The notes: generated by a model not told the origin, from the letters alone. Counted from the first letter of the stretch, positions 26,265 to 34,970 are shown. The stretch: DNA of 64,000 bases from Marivita sp046591575 (GCF_046591575.1 NZ_JBIQWA010000002.1:186001-250000); one strand, 5' to 3'. Numbers and translations are program-made.

Positions 26265-26912
26265 TTATGGGCGGGGCAGGGCGGCGGCCTCTTGGGCCAG
26301 AGCCTCGATCGCGGCCCAGTCGCGCTGGGCGACAAGATCTTTCGGGGCGACCCATGATCCCCCGGCGCAAAGCGTGTTTGACAGGGCCAGATAGTCTGGC
26401 GCGTTGTCAAGCGACACGCCCCCGGTTGGGCAAAACCGGACCTGCGGGATGGGGGCACCAATGGCTTTCAGGGCGGTTACGCCGCCATTTGCCTCGGCTG
26501 GAAAGAACTTCTGAACGGAATAGCCGCGCTCCAGCAAGGCCATGGCTTCGGACGCGGTCGCGGCACCGGGCAGCACCGGCAGATCATGCGCTTCGCACGC
26601 GTCCAGCAGACGGTTGGTGGCCCCCGGAGAGACGCCAAACCGCGCGCCCGCCTGCGTGGCATCGCGCACATCTTGGGGCGTCAGCAACGTGCCTGCACCG
26701 ACAACACCGCCCTCAACCTGGGCCATTTCGCGGATCACCTCCAGCGCGGCATTTGTGCGCAATGTCACTTCCAGAACCGGCAAACCACCGGCGACAAGCG
26801 CCTCGGCCAAGGGGCGGGCGATGCTGGCATCCTCGACCACGAGCACGGGAATAATTGGTGCCAATGCACAGAACTTTGCCGTTTCAATGCTGGCATCTGA
26901 TGGCGTAATCAT
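26265..26912 (-). CDS. eda: 2-dehydro-3-deoxy-phosphogluconate (KDPG) aldolase
   Basis: 215 residues, TIM-barrel class I aldolase. The Schiff-base lysine is in YSVQKFFPAE (Lys135) and the catalytic glutamate in LPVLEVTLRT (Glu48). Other blocks are VGAGTLLTPQD, FGVSPG, PVLPGAATASEAM and RFCPTGGVSLDNAPDYLAL. It splits KDPG to pyruvate and glyceraldehyde 3-phosphate, the second Entner-Doudoroff step. It lies 42 bases downstream of edd and is presumably controlled by the operator in front of edd. Confidence 0.96.
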   Translation of the reverse strand: MITPSDASIETAKFCALAPIIPVLVVEDASIARPLAEALVAGGLPVLEVTLRTNAALEVIREMAQVEGGVVGAGTLLTPQDVRDATQAGARFGVSPGATNRLLDACEAHDLPVLPGAATASEAMALLERGYSVQKFFPAEANGGVTALKAIGAPIPQVRFCPTGGVSLDNAPDYLALSNTLCAGGSWVAPKDLVAQRDWAAIEALAQEAAALPRP

Positions 26913-26954
26913 GTTTGTGTTCCGTGTGTTGCAGAGGTTTGTTTGTTCATAACA

Positions 26955-28766
26955 TTAAACGACAACGCCCGCGCCGGTTTCGGCCAGCCCGACATTTGCG
27001 CGGAAAGCTGCGAACAATTCACGCCCCACACCGTGGCCATTGCCGCTTAGATCGGCGGTTACCGGTTCGCGCTGATCAAAGTCATCGGCCAGACAGTCGA
27101 TCTGCCCCGAAACAGCGTCAACCCGCACCATATCTCCGTCACGCACACGGGCCAGCGGGCCACCATGGGCGGCTTCGGGGCTGACATGGATCGCGGCAGG
27201 CACTTTGCCCGAAGCGCCTGACATGCGGCCATCGGTGACAAGCGCGACTTTCAGACCGCGATCTTGCAACACGGCCAATGTCGGTGTGAGGCTGTGCAAT
27301 TCCGGCATCCCGTTGGAACTGGGCCCTTGAAAGCGCACGATGACCACGGTGTCTTCGCTGAATTCGCCGTTTTTGAACGCCACTTTCACATCGTCCTGAT
27401 CGTGGAAAACACGCGCCTTGGCTTCGATCACGCGACGTTCGGGGGCCACGGCAGAGGTTTTCATCATGCCTTTACCCAGATTGCCCTCAAGCTGTTTTAA
27501 TCCGCCTGTGGCTTGAAACGGATCTGTTGCCGGACGCAGGATTTTCGCGTTTTGCGTTTCGCCTGCGCCGGGGCCATACACAACCCGGCCCTCGGCGATT
27601 TTGGGTTCCTGGGCGTACAGGTGCAGCCCGTCACCCGCAACGGTTTTGACATCGTCATGCAGCAGACCCGCAGACAACAATTCGCCAATCATGAACCCCA
27701 AACCGCCTGCGGCATGAAAATGATTCACATCGGCCAGCCCGTTCGGATAGACTTTGGCCATCAGCGGCGTGACGGACGAAATATCGTCAAAATCTTCCAG
27801 ACGCAGTTCAACTCCGGCGGCGCGGGCCATCGCGGGCAGATGCAGAACAAGGTTCGTCGATCCACCGGTGGCCATCAATCCGACGATTCCATTGACAAAG
27901 GCCTTTTCGTCCAGAACGTCGCAGACAGGGCGATAATCATTGCCCAGTTGCGTGATCTCAAGCGCGCGCTCGGTGCCTGCGGTGGTCAAAGCCTCGCGCA
28001 GCGGGGTTCCGGGGTTCACAAAGGACGCACCCGGCAGGTGCAGCCCCATGAATTCCATCAGCATCTGGTTGGAATTGGCGGTGCCGTAAAAGGTGCAGGT
28101 GCCGGGCGAATGATAAGACGCCATTTCAGCTTTCATCAACGCCTCGCGATCCACCTCGCCTGCAGCAAATTGCTGGCGCACCTTGGCTTTTTCATCATTC
28201 GGCAAGCCCGATGGCATTGGTCCGGCCGGAATAAAAAGCCCCGGCAGATAGCCAAACGTGGCCGCGGCGATCACCAGACCGGGCACGATCTTGTCGCAAA
28301 CGCCAAGATACAGTGCAGAATCAAACGTGTTGTGGCTAAGCGCAACACCGGCGGCCAATGCGATCACGTCGCGCGAAAACAGCGAAAGCTCCATTCCGAC
28401 TTGACCCTGAGTGACGCCGTCGCACATGGCAGGAACGCCACCCGCGACCTGCGCCGTACCGCCCGCTGCCCGTGCGGCGGTGCGAATGATGTCGGGAAAG
28501 CGCTCGAACGGCTGATGCGCGGACAGCATGTCGTTGTAGGCGGTGACAATTCCGATATTCGGTGCGCGTTCCGTAGCAAGCTTGCCCTGGTCTTCGCCCA
28601 TGGCGGCATAGGCATGGGCCTGATTTCCACAGCTCAGATGCGCGCGGCGCGGGCCTTCGGCGGCGGCCTGACGCATACGGGACATATAGCGACCGCGTGA
28701 CTGTTCAGAGCGTTCCCGAATCCGCTGGGTGACGGTCTTGATTGTGTCATTCAAGGGGTGTGCCAT
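26955..28766 (-). CDS. edd: Phosphogluconate dehydratase
   Basis: 603 residues, IlvD/Edd family Fe-S dehydratase converting 6-phosphogluconate to KDPG. Iron-sulfur cysteine regions are visible as CGNQAHAYAAMGEDQGK near the N-terminus, PAMCDGVTQGQVGMELSLFSRD, and TCTFYGTANSNQMLMEFMGLHLPGASFV. The C-terminal half has VTDGRMSGASGKVPAAIHVSPEA. The ATG has GCGGAGG upstream. First gene of an edd-eda operon; the upstream gap carries a perfect LacI-family-type palindrome. The Entner-Doudoroff route is the main sugar pathway in most roseobacters. Confidence 0.97.
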   Translation of the reverse strand: MAHPLNDTIKTVTQRIRERSEQSRGRYMSRMRQAAAEGPRRAHLSCGNQAHAYAAMGEDQGKLATERAPNIGIVTAYNDMLSAHQPFERFPDIIRTAARAAGGTAQVAGGVPAMCDGVTQGQVGMELSLFSRDVIALAAGVALSHNTFDSALYLGVCDKIVPGLVIAAATFGYLPGLFIPAGPMPSGLPNDEKAKVRQQFAAGEVDREALMKAEMASYHSPGTCTFYGTANSNQMLMEFMGLHLPGASFVNPGTPLREALTTAGTERALEITQLGNDYRPVCDVLDEKAFVNGIVGLMATGGSTNLVLHLPAMARAAGVELRLEDFDDISSVTPLMAKVYPNGLADVNHFHAAGGLGFMIGELLSAGLLHDDVKTVAGDGLHLYAQEPKIAEGRVVYGPGAGETQNAKILRPATDPFQATGGLKQLEGNLGKGMMKTSAVAPERRVIEAKARVFHDQDDVKVAFKNGEFSEDTVVIVRFQGPSSNGMPELHSLTPTLAVLQDRGLKVALVTDGRMSGASGKVPAAIHVSPEAAHGGPLARVRDGDMVRVDAVSGQIDCLADDFDQREPVTADLSGNGHGVGRELFAAFRANVGLAETGAGVVV

Positions 28767-28814
28767 GATGCCTCCGCGTAGAAACCGTTGCAGTCTTGAG
28801 GATCACTTAGTAAA

Positions 28815-28826
28815 GTTAGCGCTAAC
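28815..28826. promoter_or_regulatory. LacI-family-type operator GTTAGCGCTAAC upstream of edd
   Basis: A perfect 12-bp palindrome with a central CG and TTAn/nTAA half sites, about 49 bases before the edd ATG and 135 bases before the divergent lipoprotein gene. This is the layout expected for a LacI/GntR-type sugar regulator. No such regulator is encoded in the window. Confidence 0.65.
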
Positions 28827-28960
28827 AGTAAAGTCCCATCTGTTACCGCAGGTCGTTTCGTTTTTCAGTAAATTGTACCGATTTCGCCCTTAATGCGCCC
28901 TTTTCTCCGGCTTTGTTGATTGTGAAAATCTGATCAACCGGCCCGTAAAGGACGCATATT

Positions 28961-29596
28961 ATGAAATCCCTGTTAAAGGCAGGTGCCGCAGTGTTGTTGG
29001 CGGTGTCGCTCAGTGCCTGTGCAAGCACCGGCCCGGCCAGCCGCGCCGCGATGCCGGACGACACCGCTCTTGGGTTTGTCCAGCCCGATTACATGATCGA
29101 CAGCTTTACGGTGTCGGTCCCGCAATCCCTGGTGGTGAATGAACGTAACACCTATTATCCCCGCGGCGACATCGTGTGGCGCGGCGACCCCCTGGGCGAT
29201 CGGCATGGGCAGGTCAAAGCGATGTTCGAAACCGCCTTGCGCAATGCCGCCCCGCATGTGCAGGGCACCCGCCCGGTGCGCGTCGATGTGCAGGTGACGC
29301 GCTTTCATGCCTTGTCCGAAAAAGCCCGCTACACGGTTGGCGGCGTCCACGACATCAGCTTCAAGATGCGGCTCGTCGATATAGAAACGGGTCAGCAAAT
29401 CGGCGCGACCAAGGATGTGGACGCCGATCTGGACGCGCTTGAGGGCCAATCCGCAATCGCTGCAGATGCCCGAGGCGAGACCCAAAAGCAGCGTTTGATC
29501 GCGCATCTCGCTCAGGTCATGACCAACGAACTGACCGTGCCGGGCGGGCATGTGAACGCAAAGCTGGGGCTGCTTCAGCTCATAAACGACATCTAG
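28961..29596 (+). CDS. Conserved lipoprotein of unknown function
   Basis: 211 residues with a lipoprotein signal peptide: MKSLLKAGAAVLLAVSLSAC with lipobox LSAC (Cys20), and Ser at +3, so it is probably held in the outer membrane. The mature part begins with a flexible stretch, then alternates beta and alpha elements (DYMIDSFTVSVPQSLVVNERNTYYPRGDIVWRGD; PVRVDVQVTRFHALSEKARYTVGGVHDISFKMRLVDIETGQQI). This pattern resembles small DUF4410- or LptE-like alpha-beta lipoproteins, but I cannot name a family. It is divergent from edd and precedes the methyltransferase gene by 49 bases. It is probably a clade-specific envelope protein. Confidence 0.75.
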   Translation: MKSLLKAGAAVLLAVSLSACASTGPASRAAMPDDTALGFVQPDYMIDSFTVSVPQSLVVNERNTYYPRGDIVWRGDPLGDRHGQVKAMFETALRNAAPHVQGTRPVRVDVQVTRFHALSEKARYTVGGVHDISFKMRLVDIETGQQIGATKDVDADLDALEGQSAIAADARGETQKQRLIAHLAQVMTNELTVPGGHVNAKLGLLQLINDI

Positions 29597-29645
29597 GCCA
29601 AACAGAGGCTTTCCCCCCAAGAGCGAGGGGCGTAAAGGAGACGTT

Positions 29646-30842
29646 ATGACAGCGTCTTCTTTACCCGTTCTTCGATTGAAACCCAAAACCAAACCGCAGG
29701 CGATCCGCCGTGGCTATCCTTGGGTCTATGCCAATGAAGTTGTTACCGACCGCAGAACGCGCGCGATGACACCCGGCACGATCGCGGTTTTGGAGGATTC
29801 TGACCGCAGCCCGTTGGCGATGGTCGGGGTCAATCCGAATTCCAAAATCATCGGCCGAGTTCTCGACATGCCAGAGGCCGCTGCGCCGGATCAGGGCTGG
29901 TTTGCCACGCGCTTGCGCAAAGCCCAGGACCTACGCGAACGGCTGTTTTCCAGCCCGTATTACCGGCTGGTCCATGCCGAAGCGGATGGGCTGCCGGGCG
30001 TGATCATTGACCGGTTCGGCGACATTGCGGTCATCCAACCCAATGCGGCCTGGGCTGATCTATTGCTGGACGATCTGACAGCAGCGCTTGCCGATGTCAC
30101 AGGCGTGACCACGATCCTCAAAAACGCCGGAGGGCGGGGGCGGGGTCTGGAAGGGCTGGACGATGTCGATGCTGTGTTGTTGGGGGACGCCCCGACAGAG
30201 CCGGTCCCGGTTCACATGAACGGTGCCATCTACATGGCAGATCTGGTCAGCGGCCAGAAAACCGGATTGTTCTTCGACCAACGCCCGAACCACGCATTTG
30301 CCGCAGCATTGGCGGATGGGGCGCGGGTTCTTGACGTGTTCTCGCATGTTGGCGGCTTTGGATTGGCCGCATTGGCCGGAGGGGCGCAACACGCGCATTG
30401 CGTGGACGGCTCCGAACCGGCATTGGCACTGGCGACCGAAGGTGCCCGCCGGATGGGGGCTGGTGACCGGTTGACCACAACCCGGGGTGATGCCTTTTCG
30501 GTTCTGACAAGCCTGGCCGAAGACAACGCCGAATTTGACGTTGTGATTTGTGATCCGCCAGCCTTTGCCCCATCGCACAAGGCGCGGGATGCCGGGTTGC
30601 GCGCCTATGAACGTATCGCGCGTTTGGCGGCACCTTTGGTGGCCAAAGACGGGTTTTTGGTGCTGTGTTCGTGTTCCCACGCGGCCGACATGTCTGCCTT
30701 TACCGGAGCTTGCCTTCGCGGGATTGGTCGGGCCGGGCGTCATGCGCAGCTGATCCATACAGGGCAGGCCGGTCCGGACCATCCCTTGATGCCGCAACTG
30801 GCGGAATCGGGATATCTAAAAGCGCTGTTCTTTCGCCTGTGA
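29646..30842 (+). CDS. Class I SAM-dependent rRNA large-subunit methyltransferase (RlmI-like)
   Basis: 398 residues. The N-terminal PUA-like domain (PKTKPQAIRRGYPWVYANEV, residues about 12-32) is followed by an EEHEA-type subdomain (YYRLVHAEADGLPGVIIDRFG) and a Rossmann methyltransferase domain. SAM motif I is VLDVFSHVGGFGLAALAGGA, and the catalytic region is VVICDPPAFAPSHKARDAGL, followed by VLCSCSHAADMSAF with the cysteine used by m5C methyltransferases. RlmI methylates a cytosine of 23S rRNA (C1962 in E. coli). The ATG has AAGGAG upstream. The stop overlaps the following PIN-domain gene start. Confidence 0.88.
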   Translation: MTASSLPVLRLKPKTKPQAIRRGYPWVYANEVVTDRRTRAMTPGTIAVLEDSDRSPLAMVGVNPNSKIIGRVLDMPEAAAPDQGWFATRLRKAQDLRERLFSSPYYRLVHAEADGLPGVIIDRFGDIAVIQPNAAWADLLLDDLTAALADVTGVTTILKNAGGRGRGLEGLDDVDAVLLGDAPTEPVPVHMNGAIYMADLVSGQKTGLFFDQRPNHAFAAALADGARVLDVFSHVGGFGLAALAGGAQHAHCVDGSEPALALATEGARRMGAGDRLTTTRGDAFSVLTSLAEDNAEFDVVICDPPAFAPSHKARDAGLRAYERIARLAAPLVAKDGFLVLCSCSHAADMSAFTGACLRGIGRAGRHAQLIHTGQAGPDHPLMPQLAESGYLKALFFRL

Positions 30843-31402
30843 AAGTGCTGCTCGACACATGTGTGTTGTATCCAACCGTGATGCGCGAGGTGTTGTTGGG
30901 CGTTGCGGCTGAAGGTCTGTTTGAGCCGCTTTGGTCACAGCGCATTCTGGATGAATGGTCGCGCGCGGCGGGGAAACTGGGACCGCAGGGACAGCTGCAG
31001 GCGGATGCCGAGATCGCGATGGTCAACGCGCATTGGCCAGAGGCGCGGGTCACACCGAAAGCGTCGCTTCTGGATCGGTTGTGGTTGCCGGATGCCAATG
31101 ATGTCCACGTTTTGGCGGCTGCCATTGCGGGCCATGCGGATGTTCTGATCACGTTGAATGCCAAGGATTTTCCCCGCAATATTTTGACTGAAGAAGGTCT
31201 ATCCCGGTCTGATCCCGACGCGTTTCTGATCGGTCTTCATGCAGCGGACCCCGACGCGGTCGCCCGCGCCGTGGCCGCCGTTCATGACGCGGCCAACCGG
31301 CTGTCGGATCGGCTTTGGGATGTGCGCAAATTGCTGAAGAAAGCCCGCCTGCCACGGCTGGGCAAAGCGTTGGAGCGGGGCAAAGATTATTCGTACGAAT
31401 AA
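30839..31402 (+). CDS. PIN-domain protein without an adjacent antitoxin
   Basis: 187 residues from a GTG that overlaps the methyltransferase stop (GTGA). The PIN core shows VKVLLDTCVLYP (Asp6), a glutamate/aspartate in LDEWSRAAGKL, and the third acidic site in LPDANDVHVLAAAIAGHADVLITLNAKDFP; this is the PIN_3-like layout of VapC ribonucleases. A C-terminal helical extension (residues about 125-187) is basic. VapC toxins normally follow a small antitoxin gene, which is absent here. The protein is instead coupled to an RNA methyltransferase, so it may be a housekeeping RNase rather than a toxin. An alternative start 58 codons upstream overlaps the methyltransferase too far to be likely. Confidence 0.8.
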   Translation: MKVLLDTCVLYPTVMREVLLGVAAEGLFEPLWSQRILDEWSRAAGKLGPQGQLQADAEIAMVNAHWPEARVTPKASLLDRLWLPDANDVHVLAAAIAGHADVLITLNAKDFPRNILTEEGLSRSDPDAFLIGLHAADPDAVARAVAAVHDAANRLSDRLWDVRKLLKKARLPRLGKALERGKDYSYE

Positions 31403-31429
31403 TCTTAAAGGTCTAAAGAAAAAATTAGC

Positions 31430-32620
31430 TCAGCGCAGATATTCCATGGGATCGACACTGTCGAATCCTTTGCGCACTTCAAAATGAACCCGCGCGGGAT
31501 CGAACCGTGCGACTTTCGCAATCGCCTGGCCCCGGCTGACGGCATCGCCCTTCTTGACCGATATATTGTCAACATGGGTGTAGACCGTCAGCAAATTGTC
31601 GGGATGACGCACCACCAAAATATTGATGCCATCGGTGTTTGTAGTGATCGCTGCAACCTGGCCGCTGGCGGCGGCTTTCACATCTGTGCCGACCGACGCG
31701 CCGATATCTATCCCGTCATTCCGTCCTTTCGCATATTCGCGAATGATGCTGCCCTGAACCGGAAAGCTCATGGCGGCGGTTGATGCGCTGGCGGCTGTCT
31801 GTTCTCCGACATCGGCAGCGGGCGGGGCCTCGGGTTCGGCGGGTGCCGTGGCCTCTGCGGCGGGTGGTGGGGTCTCCTCGGGCAGTGGTTGCGATGCCGA
31901 GGGCGGTTCCGGGGTGGGTGAACCACGCCCCGGTGCCTCTGGTTCAGAGGCTTGCGCCGGGGCTTGCGTGGCCACCGGGATCAGCAGGAACTGCCCCTCG
32001 CGCAGGGAAAAGTCGCTGTCGAGACCATTCCATTCTGCCAAGGACCTGGCGGACACATTGTAAAGCCGCGAGATCGTAAAGGCGGTTTCCCCGCGTTTAA
32101 CCTGATGCCGGACCGGTTCGGCACCGGTTTGCGGTTCGCTGCGCTGGCTTGGTGTCGGCTCGGATCGGTCGATTGCGTCGCTGGCCAGCGTGGTGATGTC
32201 AACCTCGGAGGGCGGGCGGATCGGACCTGTGGCAACGGCCCCTGTGGCGGGCGATGGTTCAGCCACGCGGCGGGGCAGGGCGATGATTTCCCCGGCGCGT
32301 AGACTATCGCCGGTCTGAACGCCATTAAAACGGGCCAGTTCCGCAGCGGGCAATCCGACGCGGTTTGCCAATGTGGCGAGCGTGTCTCCGCGCTGGGCCA
32401 CAGCGACCTGGTAATTCGGATAAGAGATCACCCCCCGATTGTCTGGCTCGGGCCGGCTCGCCGTTGCTGCGCGGGCCGCATCTGCGGTATTGAAGCCCCC
32501 GTTCAGAATGCCCCGCATATCCAGATCAAGCGGTTCCGAGCACGCGCCAAGCACCGCCAGAACGGTCACGGATGCGCTCAGCCGGAATGCAGGTCTGCGG
32601 GTCTCTGAAAAAGAAGCCAT
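31430..32620 (-). CDS. nlpD: NlpD-like lipoprotein: two LysM domains and a degenerate M23 (LytM) domain
   Basis: 396 residues from an ATG with GAGGA upstream. Lipobox LGAC follows the signal helix. Two LysM repeats are seen (VAVAQRGDTLATLANRVGLPAAELARFNGV; HQVKRGETAFTISRLYNVSARSLAEWNGL), then a long Pro/Glu/Ala linker and a C-terminal M23 domain. In the M23 domain the first zinc His is replaced (GRNDGIDIGA where H-x-G-x-D is usual) and the final HxH is RVHFEV, so two ligands are lost. Such LytM proteins do not cut peptidoglycan but activate the amidases that split the septum. The order nlpD-pcm-surE on one strand matches the conserved proteobacterial cluster. Confidence 0.88.
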   Translation of the reverse strand: MASFSETRRPAFRLSASVTVLAVLGACSEPLDLDMRGILNGGFNTADAARAATASRPEPDNRGVISYPNYQVAVAQRGDTLATLANRVGLPAAELARFNGVQTGDSLRAGEIIALPRRVAEPSPATGAVATGPIRPPSEVDITTLASDAIDRSEPTPSQRSEPQTGAEPVRHQVKRGETAFTISRLYNVSARSLAEWNGLDSDFSLREGQFLLIPVATQAPAQASEPEAPGRGSPTPEPPSASQPLPEETPPPAAEATAPAEPEAPPAADVGEQTAASASTAAMSFPVQGSIIREYAKGRNDGIDIGASVGTDVKAAASGQVAAITTNTDGINILVVRHPDNLLTVYTHVDNISVKKGDAVSRGQAIAKVARFDPARVHFEVRKGFDSVDPMEYLR

Positions 32621-32681
32621 GTCGATATCCTCAAATGCGCCGGTTGTGTCCCCTGGCGTCACGTTGCACATTATGCCCGTT

Positions 32682-33326
32682 TTACCCGTCTCGGGCCACC
32701 CCTTCGACAAGCGGAACAAACCGAACCGGGCGTAATTCGTCATACTCTAGCCCATCTTCCGTACGCCGAACCCGGATCAGATGCTGAACCGCATCGGATT
32801 GCCCCACAGGAAGCACCATAATGCCTCCCACTTTGAGCTGCGCCAATAACGGGCCGGGCGGGTCTTCGGCGGCAGCTGTCACCAGGATGCGATCAAACGG
32901 GGCCTGATCCGGCAGCCCGAAACTGCCATCGGCGGTAAAGGCCGTGACGTTGGTCAGCCCCAGTGTCTCAAACACTTCGCGGGCCTCGCGCACCAGCCGT
33001 CTGTGTCGGTCCACCGTATAGACGCGACGGGCCAGCACACTCAGGATCGCGGCCTGATAGCCAGAGCCGGTGCCCACCTCCAGAACCGTGTCGCGCGGTG
33101 TGACCTCAAGCGCCTGGGTCATCAGCCCGACAACCGAAGGCTGGCTGATCGTTTGCCCGCAGGCAATCGGCAATGGCATGTCCTCATAGGCGCGTTCGGC
33201 GAAATAGCCCTTGATAAAAGGCGCGCGGTCGACCTGCTCCATCGCGGTCAATACCGTGGCATTGGTCACACCGCGGGACCGCAGGGCATAAAGGAACTGC
33301 ATCTTGAGTTCCGGATCAATCATCAC
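32682..33326 (-). CDS. pcm: Protein-L-isoaspartate O-methyltransferase
   Basis: 214 residues. Repairs proteins by methylating isoaspartyl residues with SAM. Family blocks are VDRAPFIKGYFAERAYEDMPLPIACGQTISQPSVVGLMTQAL at the N-terminus, SAM motif I LEVGTGSGYQAAILSVLA, and ILVTAAAEDPPGPLLAQLKVGGIMVLPVG. The start overlaps the surE stop by 4 bases (ATGA). It forms an operon with surE upstream and nlpD downstream. Confidence 0.95.
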   Translation of the reverse strand: MMIDPELKMQFLYALRSRGVTNATVLTAMEQVDRAPFIKGYFAERAYEDMPLPIACGQTISQPSVVGLMTQALEVTPRDTVLEVGTGSGYQAAILSVLARRVYTVDRHRRLVREAREVFETLGLTNVTAFTADGSFGLPDQAPFDRILVTAAAEDPPGPLLAQLKVGGIMVLPVGQSDAVQHLIRVRRTEDGLEYDELRPVRFVPLVEGVARDG

Positions 33327-34111
33327 TCAAAAGCGTTCTGCAAAGTGGCCATCTGATCCTTGGCGGTCAGATCCGCCCGCATCGGCGTGACACTGATATA
33401 CCCCGCGAGGTTTTCCGACGCATCGCTGCCCGGAGCTGTGGGCGCACGCTGATCGCCGCCCTTGATCCACAAAAACCGACGCCCCGAAGGAGAGTTATGT
33501 GGCTCGACCGAAAAGCTTGTCCCTTCGCGGATGCCTTGCGGCGTCACCCGCGTGCCTTTGACCGCAGCGGCGGGCACAGGGGGGAAGTTCACATTATAGA
33601 ACAGCCGATATCCGGTTTGGCCCTTGGGGTCAGCGGCAAGAATCCGCCGAATAACCTCGGTCCCATGGACACGCGCGGCTTCGAACGGGTCATCGGCGTG
33701 TAGATTGTCGGGGCCATAATACTGCGAAAGGGCAATGGCCGGGATGCCTTGCAGCGCTGCTTCCATGGCACCGCCCAGCGTTCCCGAATACAGCGCGTTT
33801 TCCGCCGAATTGTTCCCACGGTTGACACCCGACAAGACCAGATCAGGTGGGCCGCCGATCAGTACGTCATGCAACCCCGCCAGCACACAATCCGCCGGGC
33901 TGCCTTCGGCGGCATAGCGGTTTTCGCCGCGCATCTGGCTGACCATCATCGGATGGGTATAGCTGATGCAATGGCCGACGCCGGATTGTTCAAAGGCGGG
34001 TGCCACCGTCCAGACATCGCCATCCGGACCCGCGACAGCCTTGGCAATTTCGGTCAGCACATCCAGCCCGGGGGCACTGATTCCGTCGTCATTTGTTATG
34101 AGTATGCGCAT
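33323..34111 (-). CDS. surE: 5'/3'-nucleotidase SurE
   Basis: 262 residues from the ATG at MRILITNDDGISAPGLDVL; an upstream in-frame start is not conserved. SurE is a metal-dependent survival nucleotidase/exopolyphosphatase; the metal site is Asp8-Asp9 with the Ser and Asn in APAFEQSGVGHCIS and SGVNRGNNSAENALYSGTLGGAMEAALQGIPAIALSQ. It is first in the surE-pcm-nlpD operon, linked to stationary-phase survival. Confidence 0.96.
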   Translation of the reverse strand: MRILITNDDGISAPGLDVLTEIAKAVAGPDGDVWTVAPAFEQSGVGHCISYTHPMMVSQMRGENRYAAEGSPADCVLAGLHDVLIGGPPDLVLSGVNRGNNSAENALYSGTLGGAMEAALQGIPAIALSQYYGPDNLHADDPFEAARVHGTEVIRRILAADPKGQTGYRLFYNVNFPPVPAAAVKGTRVTPQGIREGTSFSVEPHNSPSGRRFLWIKGGDQRAPTAPGSDASENLAGYISVTPMRADLTAKDQMATLQNAFE

Positions 34112-34238
34112 ATGATCTGCCCTTGTTTTGACCTGCATAGGACAAGGGCGCGTGTGCGGCAAGCATCCGCCTGCGCGCAACTTTGCGTTTTTGCGGGTCT
34201 GCAAAACATTGGATGTGGTGACGCGGAATGCGTGTTGA

Positions 34239-34895
34239 TCAGGCGGACAGGATGTCCGGCAAAAGGCGGGCGGCTTCGTCTTTGGCCGGTGCCAGCCCCG
34301 ATTGGTCCTCGCCGGGATAGAACCGCGTGCGCAACAATGTGGTCATGGGGTTCGGTTTTAGAATCCGCACAACCGGACCTGTTTTGGCAGATTCCGCCTG
34401 CCAGGACCGCACCAGCGATATCTGAGCAGATTTCGTCGTGCCATAATGACCAAAGAACTTTTCCCCACCCCGGGGATCATCAAAAAAGACCGCTCGACCC
34501 TCTGACCCCAGCAGCGGCGCGATATAAGGGACCAGATAAGACATTGCATCAAGATTGATCGACAAGGACTTTTTCCAATCCTTGGCATCCATGTGATTGA
34601 CCGGCGTCAGCGGGCCGGCATGGATTGCCGTATGCACCCAAAGCGCGATCCCGCCCCAGCGGTCATGGATCGACCGGCACAGCTGGGCCATGGCATCGGC
34701 CTTGGCAATATCCATCGGAGCCAGCGTCGTGGAGCCACCCCTGGCCTGTATCCGGTCGTCAAGATCTTCCAGACCGCCAACCGTGCGGGCCACGGCGACG
34801 ATATGATGGGTGTCTGCCAAAGCGTCCGCCAGGGCAAATCCCAGTCCACGGGAGGCACCGGTCACCAATGCCACGGGAAGTGTTGTGTCTGTCAT
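34239..34895 (-). CDS. Short-chain dehydrogenase/reductase family protein with atypical active site
   Basis: 218 residues with a Rossmann fold. The cofactor motif TGASRGLG (residues 12-19) and the YGTTK motif (Tyr151, Lys155) are intact. The catalytic Ser expected about 13 residues before Tyr151 is replaced by the FFDDPRGGEKFFGHY segment. The usual NNAG block is also altered (VHTAIHAGPL). It may be a weak or redirected dehydrogenase, or a structural or binding homologue. Roseobacters commonly carry such an SDR near surE. It stands alone, divergent from bioY. Confidence 0.82.
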   Translation of the reverse strand: MTDTTLPVALVTGASRGLGFALADALADTHHIVAVARTVGGLEDLDDRIQARGGSTTLAPMDIAKADAMAQLCRSIHDRWGGIALWVHTAIHAGPLTPVNHMDAKDWKKSLSINLDAMSYLVPYIAPLLGSEGRAVFFDDPRGGEKFFGHYGTTKSAQISLVRSWQAESAKTGPVVRILKPNPMTTLLRTRFYPGEDQSGLAPAKDEAARLLPDILSA

Positions 34896-34941
34896 GGCAC
34901 GTCACATGCCTTTTTGGCGCAGGTATCGCAAGGGGGGACGC

Positions 34942-34970
34942 TTGACTTGATGCTGCAATTGCAGAAATAA
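34942..34970 (+). promoter_or_regulatory. Predicted bioY promoter with a 12-bp palindrome in the spacer
   Basis: TTGACT (34942-34947), a 17-base spacer and AAATAA (34965-34970) lie 39 bases before the bioY ATG. The palindrome CTGCAATTGCAG at 34953-34964 fills the spacer right up to the -10 element, a place where a bound repressor would block polymerase. It does not match the BioR site (TTATCTATAA) known in other alphaproteobacteria. Confidence 0.5.
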
